Positions 16,363-24,975 of a DNA stretch of 64,000 nucleotides are shown piece after piece (the first letter of the stretch is position 1; every line of letters starts with the position of its first letter). Below the pieces are notes generated by a model. It was not told the DNA's origin and made no database searches. It saw only the letters and a program-made list of their open reading frames with translations. Where the stretch lies: positions 1-64,000 of the forward strand of contig NZ_WIOK01000005.1 in NCBI RefSeq assembly GCF_009467825.1. Direction: 5' to 3'. This DNA is from Cyclobacterium xiamenense (lineage in GTDB: Bacteria; Bacteroidota; Bacteroidia; Cytophagales; Cyclobacteriaceae). The translations under genes and the position numbers were made by a program.

Positions 16363-17688
16363 TTAATTCGCAACCTCCAGTTTAACCCTTGTTTTCTTTA
16401 ATTTTCTTCCGGAAGTATTCTGAAGCAAGGCCAGCACTTTTTCGCGAGGGACGGCCACGTAGGTAGCCGTTTCGAGAATGCTAATCAAGCCAATTTCCTC
16501 ACCTTTCAGTCCGCCCGTTTTGGTCAAAAAACCGAGCACGTCCCCTTTGCTGATTTTGTCTTTTTTTCCCCCACTGATGTACAGGCATTCCATGGGAGCA
16601 GGTCCCGGAATACTAAACGTTTCCGGAACTTCGTATTCGGGTAATTCCTTCGATAGGTATTCCGGAAGCTGTTCGTCATGGGCCAATACCAGGTAACCGG
16701 TACCCGAAGCCTGCATGCGGGCGGTTCTGCCATTTCGGTGGATGTAGGCCTGCTCGGAGGTAGGGAGTTGGTAATGCACCACCTGCTTAATTTCTGGAAT
16801 ATCCAGGCCTCTGGATGCCAAATCCGTGGCGATGAGCACCTGCTGGCTACCATTCCGAAAGCGAATCAGGTTTTTTTCCCGATCGATTTGTTCCATTCCG
16901 CCGTGCAATAAGGCATGGGCAAAATTGTTTTCGGTGAGCAGCTGGCTGATGCGGTTTACCGCTTCCCGGTGGTTACAAAAGACCAGGGTGCTATCCTGAT
17001 TCAAATTTGCCAGCAGCCGCAGGAGCGTATCTGCCTTTTCGACGCTGGAGGTTCTCACCAGTTTCAGCGCCAAACCTGCCGCAGATGTATCTGTCAAAAA
17101 ATCGAGGGTCACCCATTCCCGGGATGGAAGCATATCCGGTAAGGGATTCAGCGGTGTAGCAGAGGTTAGGAAAAACCGTGAATGACCGCTTAGTTTTTCA
17201 AACAGGATCTTCAATTGTTCCTGGAAGCCCAGTTGCAGCGATTTATCAAATTCATCCAGGACAATCAGCGAAAAATCATCGGGATTGAGGTTGCCATTCA
17301 GGACATGATCCGAGAGTCTTCCGGGTGTCCCCAATACCAGGCCGGGATTTTCCTTCAGTCGATTCGTTTCCACCTTCATTTCGTGCCCGCCGTAGCAGGT
17401 ACAAGAGGAAATACCCGTCTTCAGGGATTTGAATACCTGTTCGATCTGCAAGGCAAGTTCACGAGAAGGTACCACAATCAAGGCCCTTTCGGAAGATTCA
17501 TTCCGTTTCAATCGTTGCACGAGGGGGAGGAGATACGCCAGGGTTTTTCCCGTCCCGGTCGGCGCCAACAGGATGAGTTCGTTGCAGGACGCTGCCTTTT
17601 CGAAAAAGGCAAGTTGCATTTCATTAAAGGCGGAGAAGGGAAGGTTTTCCAAAAAGGGCTGAAATTCCGTAGGGGATGCTGCAGTCAT
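16363..17688 (-). CDS. DEAD-box RNA helicase, DbpA-like
   Basis: 441 residues from the ATG at 17688; longer in-frame starts exist (to 17796) but a promoter-like box lies at 17693-17700. Motif I is APTGTGKT (residues 42-49), motif Ia PSRELALQ, motif Ib TPGRL, motif II DEFD (145-148, replacing the usual DEAD), motif III SAT, and motif VI HRNGRTAR (usually HRxGRTGR). The C-terminal ~75 residues (KGDVLGFLTKTGGLKGEEIGLI) match the DbpA RNA-binding domain that recognises hairpin 92 of 23S rRNA. Likely a ribosome-assembly ATP-dependent helicase in the cytoplasm. Monocistronic. Confidence 0.85.
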   Translation of the reverse strand: MTAASPTEFQPFLENLPFSAFNEMQLAFFEKAASCNELILLAPTGTGKTLAYLLPLVQRLKRNESSERALIVVPSRELALQIEQVFKSLKTGISSCTCYGGHEMKVETNRLKENPGLVLGTPGRLSDHVLNGNLNPDDFSLIVLDEFDKSLQLGFQEQLKILFEKLSGHSRFFLTSATPLNPLPDMLPSREWVTLDFLTDTSAAGLALKLVRTSSVEKADTLLRLLANLNQDSTLVFCNHREAVNRISQLLTENNFAHALLHGGMEQIDREKNLIRFRNGSQQVLIATDLASRGLDIPEIKQVVHYQLPTSEQAYIHRNGRTARMQASGTGYLVLAHDEQLPEYLSKELPEYEVPETFSIPGPAPMECLYISGGKKDKISKGDVLGFLTKTGGLKGEEIGLISILETATYVAVPREKVLALLQNTSGRKLKKTRVKLEVAN

Positions 17689-17692
17689 GGGA

Positions 17693-17700
17693 CAAAGGTA
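17693..17700 (-). promoter_or_regulatory. Candidate -7 box TACCTTTG for the helicase gene
   Basis: An exact TAnnTTTG on the minus strand, with only 4 nt between box and ATG 17688. If used, transcription would begin at or next to the start codon (leaderless). No clear -33 TTG. Confidence 0.35.
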
Positions 17701-17794
17701 CGGATTGTCTGGTCCATTTAGTGCATCCGTAAAAGATTCATTCATCTCCACAGCATTTTTGGTAGTTCGATTCGAATGCAATCGAGGAGTTTTC

Positions 17795-17831
17795 AAAAAA
17801 AAAGCACCCGACCAATCGTGATCGGGTGCTT
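17795..17831 (-). terminator. Rho-independent terminator of the DUF4136 gene
   Basis: Arms AAGCACCCGA (17802-17811) and TCGGGTGCTT (17822-17831), followed on the minus strand by a run of nine T. It lies 24 bp beyond the stop at 17855. Confidence 0.85.
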
Positions 17832-17854
17832 ACCAACGTTCACGTGGAAACGTA

Positions 17855-18436
17855 TTAGTTTCTGGTCAAGATCTTAAACTGGTCCATGACCTTATAGGTG
17901 GCACGGGTTAGATCGATGTGGATATTGGGAGAGCTGTAGTCGAAATAAGCAGAAGTATATCCTTGCCAGATGGTATTTCCCTTTTTATGGTCGATGACCA
18001 ATACGACAAGCATGCCGTCGTTTTGGGTATATTTGACCGCATTGTAATTTTCGCCCCGCTTTTGCCGTTCCAGACTGTCTAAAACGGACTCTTCTACCAG
18101 TTCAATGCCTTGTTTCTTCAGCCAGTAATCGAAATTCGGTTGGTTGTATCCCCGGTATCGAACCTCACTCATGTACAGCTTATGGATAACCAATAGGTCG
18201 GGATTGGCATCTTTCTGTCGGAACCCCTGGGATCCCAGGCGGGAACTGATCGATTTTTCGATGATGCCTGTGAATTCGGCATCGTTTTTTCCTTCCTCCT
18301 CAACAAAACCAAAGGTTTTGTATTTCTTAAACGCTCCCTTGTAATTGTAATCGTACTCAGCAATAAAGTCTTTTTGAGATAAACAGGCTGAATTAAAGAT
18401 CAGCAAAACAAAGATGAAGTAGTTGATGTTTTTCAT
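17855..18436 (-). CDS. DUF4136 lipoprotein
   Basis: 193 residues from the ATG at 18436. The lipoprotein signal ends at Cys18 (FNSAC). The mature part shows the DUF4136 layout: DYNYKGAFKKYKTFGFVE, a middle NPDLLVIHKLY, and VLVIDHKKGNTIWQGYTSA. Members are envelope-anchored proteins of unknown function in Bacteroidota and Proteobacteria. Own terminator at 17795-17831, so it is probably transcribed alone. Confidence 0.8.
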   Translation of the reverse strand: MKNINYFIFVLLIFNSACLSQKDFIAEYDYNYKGAFKKYKTFGFVEEEGKNDAEFTGIIEKSISSRLGSQGFRQKDANPDLLVIHKLYMSEVRYRGYNQPNFDYWLKKQGIELVEESVLDSLERQKRGENYNAVKYTQNDGMLVVLVIDHKKGNTIWQGYTSAYFDYSSPNIHIDLTRATYKVMDQFKILTRN

Positions 18437-18712
18437 ACAGATTTGTTTTGAAATTGTTGGTGATTACACACGAAGTTTCATGCTAACTAAACGAACAAGC
18501 ATTTTGATCAAACAAAATCGATTCGTATCGTTTTAGAAATAAACTTCAAAATAAAATTTTTGTTTGCCGGGGTTAGGAACGAATCCGAGTTAATGTTAGC
18601 AATTTTCGATTCTATTTCCAAAAAAATGCCCGGGAAATACATAAAACTTATCTGCCTGAGCCTAAGAGAGATGTATTTAGTTGTGTTACTGGCGGCGTGT
18701 CGCCGTTCGGAT
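18437..18712. other. Intergenic region upstream of the DUF4136 gene
   Basis: AT-rich, non-coding as far as I can tell. It must contain the promoter of the minus-strand DUF4136 gene, but I find no exact TAnnTTTG box. Confidence 0.4.
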
Positions 18713-18744
18713 TAAAAAAAATGGCAACCAGAAATGATTGCCAT
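18713..18744 (-). terminator. Rho-independent terminator of the ribulokinase gene
   Basis: Arms TGGCAA (18722-18727) and TTGCCA (18738-18743) extended by an A-T pair, followed on the minus strand by eight T. Lies about 40 bp after the stop at 18786. Confidence 0.8.
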
Positions 18745-18785
18745 TGCCGAGACCCTGCGTTTAAGCAAAGGAGTGCACCTCCCGA

Positions 18786-20450
18786 TTAACTAAGATTCTT
18801 TTCAATAAATTCTCCCAACTCCAGGTATCTTTGGTATTTTCTTTGGTACGTATTGCGGTTTTCCGCCCTGGGTTTGTATACCAGATCGAATCCATTTCCC
18901 ATGTGGGCAATGGCATCCGCAACCGTCGGATAAATACCGGCGGCAGTGGCTGCATACATCGCTGCGCCAAGAGCGGGGGCCTGTTCCGATTTAGCTACCT
19001 TAATGGGCATATCCAATATATCTGCCATGGTTTGCATGACCAGCGTGGATTTTTTAGCGACCCCACCCAGACCAATTACCTGCTGAATGGAGACCCCTTC
19101 TTCTTGGAATCGCTCGATGATCCGCTTGGAACCAAAGCATATCGATTCCACCAGCGCTTTGAAAATCTTTGCTGCATCGGTACCCATGTCCAGCCCGGAT
19201 AATGCGCCCTTTAGATTTTGGTTGGCATCGGGGGTTCGCCGTCCATTGATCCAATCCATGGCAAGCACCTGGGTGTTCTCAGGAGACACCTGTTCCGCCT
19301 GGCGGGAAAGCGTTTGGATTAGGTTTTCCTCCAGGTGGCTGCGGATTTCTGAGAGGGTATTGGGGTTCATGCCGGCGTCGGAAAGGGTATCCAGCAGGGG
19401 TTTTTGGAGCATTTGGACGAACCAGGCAAGTACGTCTCCGAAGCCGGATTGACCTGCTTCCAAACCGATTTGTCCGGGTAGCACCGATCCGTCCACCTGA
19501 CCGCAAATTCCTTTTACTGTTTTGTTTTCCAGTGCTGCGGGTGAAGTGACCATGATATCGCAGGTAGAGGTGCCCATGACTTTCACCATTGTGCCGGGAG
19601 ACACCTCACCGCCAACCGCTCCTGCATGGGCATCAAAGGTGCCTACTGCCACCGCAATTCCTTCCTCCAAGCCAAGTTTTTGTGCCCAATCAGCAGCGAG
19701 GTATCCGGCTACGGTATCCGAGGTGAAGGTATCCGTGTACAGATTTTCCTTCAGGGAAGCCAGTCGGGGGTCCAATCGGCTCAGAAAATCTGAATTCGGG
19801 AGCCCTCCCCAGCTTTCGTGCCATAGGGCTTTGTGCCCGGCGGCACAGCGACTTCGTTTTGCCTCCTGTATCTTTGTTCCTCCTGTTAATAAAAAGGTCA
19901 GGTAATCGCAATGCTCCATCCAGGAATAGGCAGAGGCGGCTACTTCCGGATCTTTCCGAAGTATGTGAAGGATTTTGGCCCAAAACCATTCCGAAGAATA
20001 AATCCCTCCTTCGTAGCGGGTAAAGTCTTCTCCACCCCAGGACCGGGCCAGCTGATTGATTTCATCGGCTTCTGCCACAGCCGTATGGTCTTTCCACAAG
20101 ATCATTTGGGCGTTTGGATTGTTCGAAAAAGCCTCCGACAGCGCAAGTGCCTGGCCGTTTTGGTCCACCGGGAGGGGTGAAGAGCCGGTGGTATCCACGC
20201 AGATGCCCTTTATTTGCGCTTTCGGCAGGCCGCTATTGGCTACAACCCTCCGGACGGTTTGTTCCAATCCCTCCAAATGGTCCAATGGATGCTGCCGAAA
20301 CTGGTTTTTTTCGGGATCGCAATACGCGCCAGCTTTCCACCTGGGGTAGTAAAATACCTCGCTGCCTTTGGTGCTGCCGTCATCGGCGTTTACCAAAAGA
20401 GCCCTCACGGAATCCGTTCCGAAATCAACTCCCACTACGTAATTGTCCAT
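18786..20450 (-). CDS. araB: Ribulokinase (FGGY family)
   Basis: 554 residues from the ATG at 20450. FGGY carbohydrate kinase with the AraB-specific opening VVGVDFGTDSVRALLVNA, DTTGSSPLPVD, LWKDHTA, GTFDAHAGAVGG, a GTSTCDI phosphate loop, VIGLGGVAKKS, and the AraB-like C-terminus GAAMYAATAAGIYP ... YQRKYQRYLEL. It should phosphorylate L-ribulose to L-ribulose-5-phosphate with ATP, in the cytoplasm. Length is normal. No araA or araD neighbour is present, so the rest of an arabinose pathway must be elsewhere, or the true substrate may be another ketopentose. Own terminator downstream. Confidence 0.9.
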   Translation of the reverse strand: MDNYVVGVDFGTDSVRALLVNADDGSTKGSEVFYYPRWKAGAYCDPEKNQFRQHPLDHLEGLEQTVRRVVANSGLPKAQIKGICVDTTGSSPLPVDQNGQALALSEAFSNNPNAQMILWKDHTAVAEADEINQLARSWGGEDFTRYEGGIYSSEWFWAKILHILRKDPEVAASAYSWMEHCDYLTFLLTGGTKIQEAKRSRCAAGHKALWHESWGGLPNSDFLSRLDPRLASLKENLYTDTFTSDTVAGYLAADWAQKLGLEEGIAVAVGTFDAHAGAVGGEVSPGTMVKVMGTSTCDIMVTSPAALENKTVKGICGQVDGSVLPGQIGLEAGQSGFGDVLAWFVQMLQKPLLDTLSDAGMNPNTLSEIRSHLEENLIQTLSRQAEQVSPENTQVLAMDWINGRRTPDANQNLKGALSGLDMGTDAAKIFKALVESICFGSKRIIERFQEEGVSIQQVIGLGGVAKKSTLVMQTMADILDMPIKVAKSEQAPALGAAMYAATAAGIYPTVADAIAHMGNGFDLVYKPRAENRNTYQRKYQRYLELGEFIEKNLS

Positions 20451-20564
20451 GTGTGTTTTTTTTGGGTTAAAAAAAAATCGCTAAAGAATGTACTCTGGAT
20501 CGTAAAAATAGACGCAATTATCCAAAAAAAAACCAAATAACAGGAAATTAAAAAGGGGCTGGAG

Positions 20565-21089
20565 TCAATGAAGCTCTGACTCGGAGGGGTCTTCCTGGTG
20601 CCAGGTCTGAATTTCCACAATGGAATCGTTTTCCGTTTTTACGGCCATGTGGTATTCGTACTTAACTGACTTTAGTGTGAGGCCATCCAAGGCCGAAAAA
20701 GTAGTCCATACCAGGGTCCAGTCTCCCTTTAGTATCCCCCGGTTTACCCGGATACTTTTCAAAACGGGGTCGCTAAACGACAAGTGACTTAATTTTTCAT
20801 GCTGCGCCTTCCAATGGGCCAACTCTTGCATGCAATCCCGGATCGAGTCGGTGTTGGTATTGATGCACTTAAAATCCGGGTGAATAAATTCTTTGATATA
20901 GTCATAGCTTTCCAGCTGTAAACTTTCCAGATAGCGACGGATTAATTTTTGGTCGGAGTTTGCTTTTGGGTTGGTCGTAACGGGAGGCAAGGTGTCGCCT
21001 GTGGTTTGTTTTTGTTGTTTTTCGTATTGGCTGGAGAACAGATAGCCTGGTAAAAAGGCCAATGCCAGTGAATTTTGTATGTTGGTCAT
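20565..21089 (-). CDS. NTF2/SnoaL-like protein
   Basis: 174 residues from the ATG at 21089. After a short hydrophobic start and a T/P-rich linker (to ~residue 45), the remainder has the helix-plus-sheet pattern of a nuclear-transport-factor-2-like domain: IRRYLESLQLESYDYIKEFI, FKCINTNTDSI, GDWTLVWTTFSALDG, DSIVEIQTWHQ. The N-terminus could be a weak export or anchor signal. No active-site assignment is possible. It precedes the ribulokinase gene on the same strand with a 115-bp gap. Confidence 0.65.
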   Translation of the reverse strand: MTNIQNSLALAFLPGYLFSSQYEKQQKQTTGDTLPPVTTNPKANSDQKLIRRYLESLQLESYDYIKEFIHPDFKCINTNTDSIRDCMQELAHWKAQHEKLSHLSFSDPVLKSIRVNRGILKGDWTLVWTTFSALDGLTLKSVKYEYHMAVKTENDSIVEIQTWHQEDPSESELH

Positions 21090-21374
21090 TTTCGTTCGCT
21101 TAAGGTGTAAAAATAGAAGAGATGCCTGGAGTAGGGTGATAAATCCAGTATCTCAGTATTGTTCCTACAAAATACAAAAAAAGGCATGAGAAATCCAACT
21201 ATTCGGCTAGATTTTAATTTTATTTTTTATTTGGCGGGTACTGTTCCCCAGTTCTCCCGAAGGAGATGCGTATCGGTGAAAATGCCAGAGCCGGAAACCT
21301 GTTATTTTTGTTTTGCGGCCAGTCCAGGGGAGTGGGGAAAATGGGCCGGCATGGGGATTTACCGGCCCATTTCC

Positions 21375-21872
21375 TTAAATGCCGGCTATGGCGTTACGAA
21401 GGAGTTGTTCCCATTTTTTCGCCAGAGGCCATTCTCCGCATAGGTCGGAATGCTTGTCCCCGTCAAAAAAAACCAAACTGAAGCACGGAAAAACAGCGGG
21501 TTCGCCCAGCAGATGGATTTCTAGGCGGTCCACAATTTCTTCTCGAGATCTCCCCCTGCCCGTTAAATGACTGGTTTTATGAAACCGTACCTCCCGGATG
21601 TCAGGTAGGGAGATGCACTGAATTGTCGGTTCGGATGAAGTGTTGTAATAGACCACTGTTTGATTGGCTGTATCCAGGCCGATTCCGTATTGTCCTCGCC
21701 AAAAATCGGTTTGGGATAGGTGGAGGCCACGCGTTTTCGCTTCGTTGAGAAACGCCGCACGTTGCAAAGCCCGTTGGGCTTTTTGTCGGATGCAGGCTCT
21801 TAGAATTGGGAAGATAAATGCACAGATGGCCAGCAGGGAGATTCCTGTACTGACCGGCTCGATAGGTACCAT
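21375..21872 (-). CDS. Hypothetical membrane-anchored protein
   Basis: 165 residues from the ATG at 21872. One N-terminal membrane segment (ISLLAICAFIFPILRACI, residues ~11-28) is followed by a basic helix and a soluble domain of alternating strands (GIGLDTANQTVVYYN, IQCISLPDIREVRFHK). The arrangement recalls small PH-like domains in uncharacterised bacterial membrane proteins, but that is only a resemblance. No close family recognised. Overlapping plus-strand ORFs have no coding features. Confidence 0.6.
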   Translation of the reverse strand: MVPIEPVSTGISLLAICAFIFPILRACIRQKAQRALQRAAFLNEAKTRGLHLSQTDFWRGQYGIGLDTANQTVVYYNTSSEPTIQCISLPDIREVRFHKTSHLTGRGRSREEIVDRLEIHLLGEPAVFPCFSLVFFDGDKHSDLCGEWPLAKKWEQLLRNAIAGI

Positions 21873-21973
21873 GTAGGATGAGATGAATTGGTTAAGAAAT
21901 GAAGGTACTCCGGAAACGATTCCCAGGCGCGATGCGGGTGCGGTTGAATAAGACCTGCCCGATTGCCGGCCAA

Positions 21974-22333
21974 TTAGTAGAAAAAATGGTACGGAAATAA
22001 AATCAACCGCAAACGGGCCATTGCATGTACGACAAAGGTCGTTTTCCGTACACCTCTTGCTCCAAAGGCATCGAAGCGTATTTGCAATCCTTCGTAGGGA
22101 TGCTCCCGGACCGGTACCGGGGGTGGATTGGGTGCATCTACCGTTACCTGATCTGCCTGGTGAATCGGTGTAAGGCTGGCCGGACTACCTGGTTTAAAAG
22201 ATGCCTCTGGCAGTCCTTCTGGTTGGGATTTATCGTTTGTAGCACCATTGCTGGTAAAAAACGCGATTGCAGCAATCCCGGTTAGGAGTAGCATAGCAAA
22301 GAGCAAAGCCGCAGATTTTGCTTTCATGTGCAT
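21974..22333 (-). CDS. Small hypothetical exported/anchored protein
   Basis: 119 residues from the ATG at 22333 (a second ATG at 22327 gives MKAKSAALL). It has an N-terminal hydrophobic segment (AALLFAMLLLTGIAAIAFF), a proline-rich stretch (PNPPPVPVREHPYEG, about residues 69-83), then RFDAFGARGVRKTTFVVHA. No family recognised. Divergently oriented to the Na+/Ca2+ exchanger gene. The arginine-rich, aromatic C-terminus is unusual for a secreted protein, so the ORF could also be fortuitous. Confidence 0.45.
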   Translation of the reverse strand: MHMKAKSAALLFAMLLLTGIAAIAFFTSNGATNDKSQPEGLPEASFKPGSPASLTPIHQADQVTVDAPNPPPVPVREHPYEGLQIRFDAFGARGVRKTTFVVHAMARLRLILFPYHFFY

Positions 22334-22432
22334 CAGAAGATATAGAACTAACGGAAAAACGAAAAAAGAAATGGTTCGTTTATCATCATTTTAATTTTCA
22401 GCTGTCATGCGTTTCGCGCAAGCAATTCTTCC

Positions 22433-22440
22433 TACCTTTG
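22433..22440 (+). promoter_or_regulatory. -7 box TACCTTTG of the Na+/Ca2+ exchanger gene
   Basis: Exact TAnnTTTG, 27 bp before ATG 22468. It favours that start over the more upstream in-frame codons, because they would lie outside the transcript. Confidence 0.45.
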
Positions 22441-22467
22441 CTACCGTACCGTACCATTTCAATTTCT

Positions 22468-23427
22468 ATGCTACTTTCCCTGATAGTGCTTGTATTTGGT
22501 TTTGTACTGCTGGTGTATGGAGCGGACAAACTGGTAGAAGCAGCCACTAGCATTGCTGCACGGCTATCCATTCCGAACAGCGTCATCGGACTTACGGTGG
22601 TGGCTTTTGGCACCTCGGCACCGGAATTGTCCGTAAACGTGATGGCGGCCATCGAGGGCTCGGGAGAAATGGTAATGGCAAACGTTTTGGGAAGCAACGT
22701 TTTCAATGGGCTGGTCATACTGGGTCTCTGCGCAATGATTTTTCCGCTGACTGTAAAATCTGCCACTACCTGGATAGAGGTGCCGCTTAGTTTTTTGGCT
22801 GCCCTGCTGGTGTGGATCCTTGCGAGCGACCAATGGTTGGACGGGGGAGACATCAATCTGGTAAGTAGAAGCGAAGGATTGGTTTTGCTGCTGTTTTTTG
22901 CCGTTTTTTTGGTGTATACATTGCTTGTTTCCAAAAACCCCCAAAGCCCTACGGAAGAGGTTTCGGTTACCGAGATGAAGCTCAGCCATGCTGTTTTCTG
23001 GTTGCTACTTGGCCTGGCAGGATTGGTTGTCGGCGGAAATTTTATAGTCACAAACGCGATTTTCTTAGCCCAGTCGATTGGATTATCCGAGCGAGTGATT
23101 GGACTCACGGTCGTTTCCATTGGTACATCGCTTCCCGAACTGGCCACCTCACTGGCCGCGGTTAAAAAGAAGAAAGTGGATATCGCTATCGGTAACGTGG
23201 TCGGGTCAAACATCTTTAATATTTTCCTGATTTTGGGACTTTCTTCGACAATCCATCCGGTGCTTGTGAACGATGGGACATTTGTGGACATATTGGTGAA
23301 TTGTGTGGCGGGCTTGCTCTTGTTCGTGTTTATTTTTTCTGGAAAAGGGAGAATGTTGGAACGATGGGAAGGGGGAGTATTCGTGTTGTTATATGGGGCC
23401 TATCTGAGCTATTTGCTTTTTTTCTGA
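22468..23427 (+). CDS. Calcium/sodium antiporter, CaCA family (YrbG-like)
   Basis: 319 residues from ATG 22468. Two homologous halves of about five transmembrane helices each. Each half carries an alpha-repeat: VVAFGTSAPELSVNVMAA with NVLGSNVFNGLVILG in the first, and VVSIGTSLPELATSLAAV with NVVGSNIFNIFLILG in the second. The Glu and Asn residues in these repeats line the ion site in the family. Inner-membrane K+-independent Na+/Ca2+ exchange is expected. Length is normal for the family. It stands alone, convergent with a small lipoprotein gene. Confidence 0.9.
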   Translation: MLLSLIVLVFGFVLLVYGADKLVEAATSIAARLSIPNSVIGLTVVAFGTSAPELSVNVMAAIEGSGEMVMANVLGSNVFNGLVILGLCAMIFPLTVKSATTWIEVPLSFLAALLVWILASDQWLDGGDINLVSRSEGLVLLLFFAVFLVYTLLVSKNPQSPTEEVSVTEMKLSHAVFWLLLGLAGLVVGGNFIVTNAIFLAQSIGLSERVIGLTVVSIGTSLPELATSLAAVKKKKVDIAIGNVVGSNIFNIFLILGLSSTIHPVLVNDGTFVDILVNCVAGLLLFVFIFSGKGRMLERWEGGVFVLLYGAYLSYLLFF

Positions 23428-23446
23428 TCGTACTGGCTCAAACACC

Positions 23447-23483
23447 AAAATAAAAAGAGCTGCCCTCTTTTGAAGGACAGCTC
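23447..23483 (-). terminator. Terminator between convergent genes (mainly minus strand)
   Basis: Arms GAGCTGCCCT (23457-23466) and AGGACAGCTC (23474-23483), with one mismatch, followed on the minus strand by TTTTTATTTT. It ends the small lipoprotein gene and probably also slows transcripts from the exchanger gene. Confidence 0.75.
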
Positions 23484-23498
23484 CTGGTAGCGCGTGAT

Positions 23499-23696
23499 TT
23501 ACAAAGCGATGGATGCTGAGTCGATTTCCAGCTGCAGGGAATCTGCCGTCGCCGGCATTTCTTCCAGAACTTCTTCCTCCGGTACTACTTGCACCTGTTC
23601 GGAAGGGGTGAGCAAGGCGGGGTCAGCGGGCTTTTTGCCACAGGAAACCAGAATGCCTGCGATGCAGGCGATTGGAATTAAGATGCTTGTTTTCAT
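23499..23696 (-). CDS. Small lipoprotein
   Basis: 65 residues from the ATG at 23696. A classic lipoprotein signal ends at Cys19 (GILVSC). The mature peptide is about 46 residues, acidic and proline-rich (PSEQVQVVPEEEVLEEMP), with no predicted fold. Followed by a good terminator, which supports a real gene. Function unknown; such small acidic lipoproteins are frequent in Bacteroidota envelopes. Confidence 0.7.
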   Translation of the reverse strand: MKTSILIPIACIAGILVSCGKKPADPALLTPSEQVQVVPEEEVLEEMPATADSLQLEIDSASIAL

Positions 23697-23847
23697 TTTT
23701 TTCTTTTGCTTTTTTTACGTCACAAGGACAGTCATCGCACCCTAAATTGCATGCCAGTTTTTTCAAATCCGGGCCCTTGCTAAAAATAAATTTTTGACAT
23801 TGGTGTTCCTTTATTGCGGAGGGCTTCGGTGGTCGTTTTTTAGCCAT
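23623..23847 (-). CDS. Possible small cysteine-rich protein overlapping the lipoprotein gene
   Basis: 74 codons from the ATG at 23847, in a different frame from the lipoprotein gene and overlapping its first 74 bp. Its non-overlapping part contains CNLGCDDCPC with flanking lysines, which could bind a metal. The overlapping C-terminal part (RLHRRHSGFLWQKAR) looks like frame read-through. It could be a real upstream gene whose end is extended, or a chance ORF. No family recognised. Confidence 0.3.
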   Translation of the reverse strand: MAKKRPPKPSAIKEHQCQKFIFSKGPDLKKLACNLGCDDCPCDVKKAKEKNENKHLNSNRLHRRHSGFLWQKAR

Positions 23848-23945
23848 CAGCCTGGGGATTTTTCTGGCATCGTACGGTTTGGGAAGGTAAAACAGGAAGG
23901 GGAAAGGAGGTTAGAGAAGCGCATGGGAAGGATCTAACGGGCAAA

Positions 23946-23977
23946 TAAAAAAAGGGTCCGCCGTAGAAGGACCCTTT
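23946..23977 (-). terminator. Rho-independent terminator of the 24002 gene
   Basis: Arms AAAGGGTCC (23951-23959) and GGACCCTTT (23969-23977), with a T-run on the minus strand; 24 bp beyond the stop at 24002. Confidence 0.8.
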
Positions 23978-24001
23978 GACCGTTTCCGGAATGTTTTCAA
24001 A

Positions 24002-24577
24002 TTAATCTTGAAAACGAATGTATTTCTCCCTGCCCTGGGAATCGGTGACTTTCAGCGTTAGTTCTTCCACCGGAAATTTATCGAATACGTAATTTTTTCG
24101 AAAACCCTTCGGTTCGTCAATGGTTTCCTGCATCAACAACTTGTTGGAGGCGTCGAAGAATGTAACCCTGGTTCCGGGCTTTTCCAGGCCAACTACCAAA
24201 AGAGAAAGGGTATTGGGGCCGATTTTTTTACCGTAGGCCATAAGCGGTAGGGACGCTTCTTTCCGGTTTTCCAATTCGTATTGGTTGCTTCCGTTTTCGC
24301 CAATTACGTGCAGTACGTAGTTACCTTCCTGGATCTGAGACAAATTTATGGGAATTACTACCGGTTCCCTGGTTGTATAATTGGCTTTGAAAAGGGTTTT
24401 TCCAGAGGTATCGGTGAGGCGCAGCACCACGTCTTCCATGGCGGATGTGAAATGTACCTGTACCAACTGCCCTTTGGTTTCGATACGGGTGTTTTCTTTT
24501 AACATTTCTACGGTCGGGCTGGCCAGAGAAGCGAAAGATAGGGTACTGCTGAGAACAAGTGTGAGTAGCGTTTTCAT
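24002..24577 (-). CDS. Hypothetical secreted protein with tandem beta-sandwich repeats
   Basis: 191 residues from the ATG at 24577. Sec signal peptide LLTLVLSSTLSFASLASP. Two Ig-like or T9SS-sorting-like strand patterns follow: VLRLTDTSGKTLFKANY...GNYVLHVIGENG (residues ~50-100) and TRVTFFDASNKLLMQETI...LTLKVTDSQGREKYIRF (~138-190). Each repeat has the xDxxGxxL turn typical of Bacteroidota secreted Ig-like domains. No catalytic residues. Monocistronic with its own terminator. Probably periplasmic or cell-surface; role unknown. Confidence 0.65.
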   Translation of the reverse strand: MKTLLTLVLSSTLSFASLASPTVEMLKENTRIETKGQLVQVHFTSAMEDVVLRLTDTSGKTLFKANYTTREPVVIPINLSQIQEGNYVLHVIGENGSNQYELENRKEASLPLMAYGKKIGPNTLSLLVVGLEKPGTRVTFFDASNKLLMQETIDEPKGFRKNYVFDKFPVEELTLKVTDSQGREKYIRFQD

Positions 24578-24975
24578 GGGATTTACGGTTTATACGGTTA
24601 AATGCTAAGGGTTTAATGGATACATTCGGTTTGTTTTGCTCCTTTGCCTACTGCGAATGACAGGCCAAAACCACTATCAAGCCGGTCTGGCGTATGTACA
24701 GTGAGTCTGGCATGCGGAAAAATGCGGGTAGGTTGTCCGCTTTTTGAGCAGATCTGAACGAATCTGTCCGGTACCGAGCAGAAATGGGGCGCCCTACGGG
24801 CCATACATTCGTTTCTGCTCGAATTGTTTTTTTCAGAAAAAAGTTACCGCTTTTTTTTTCGTTGATTTTTCCGTTTTTGGTGTTCGTTTACGAACAGGCG
24901 CTGTACGGATACGAGGTTGCCGGATCCGGTTAATCCCAGAAAAGGAGCGATTGGATACGTTACGAGCGGTCGGGA
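24578..24975. other. Divergent intergenic region
   Basis: About 400 bp between the secreted-protein gene (minus) and the DUF1549/DUF1553 gene (plus). No ORF with coding character and no repeat recognised. Short poly-T stretches near 24826 and 24850 could contribute to termination or promoter structure. Confidence 0.4.
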
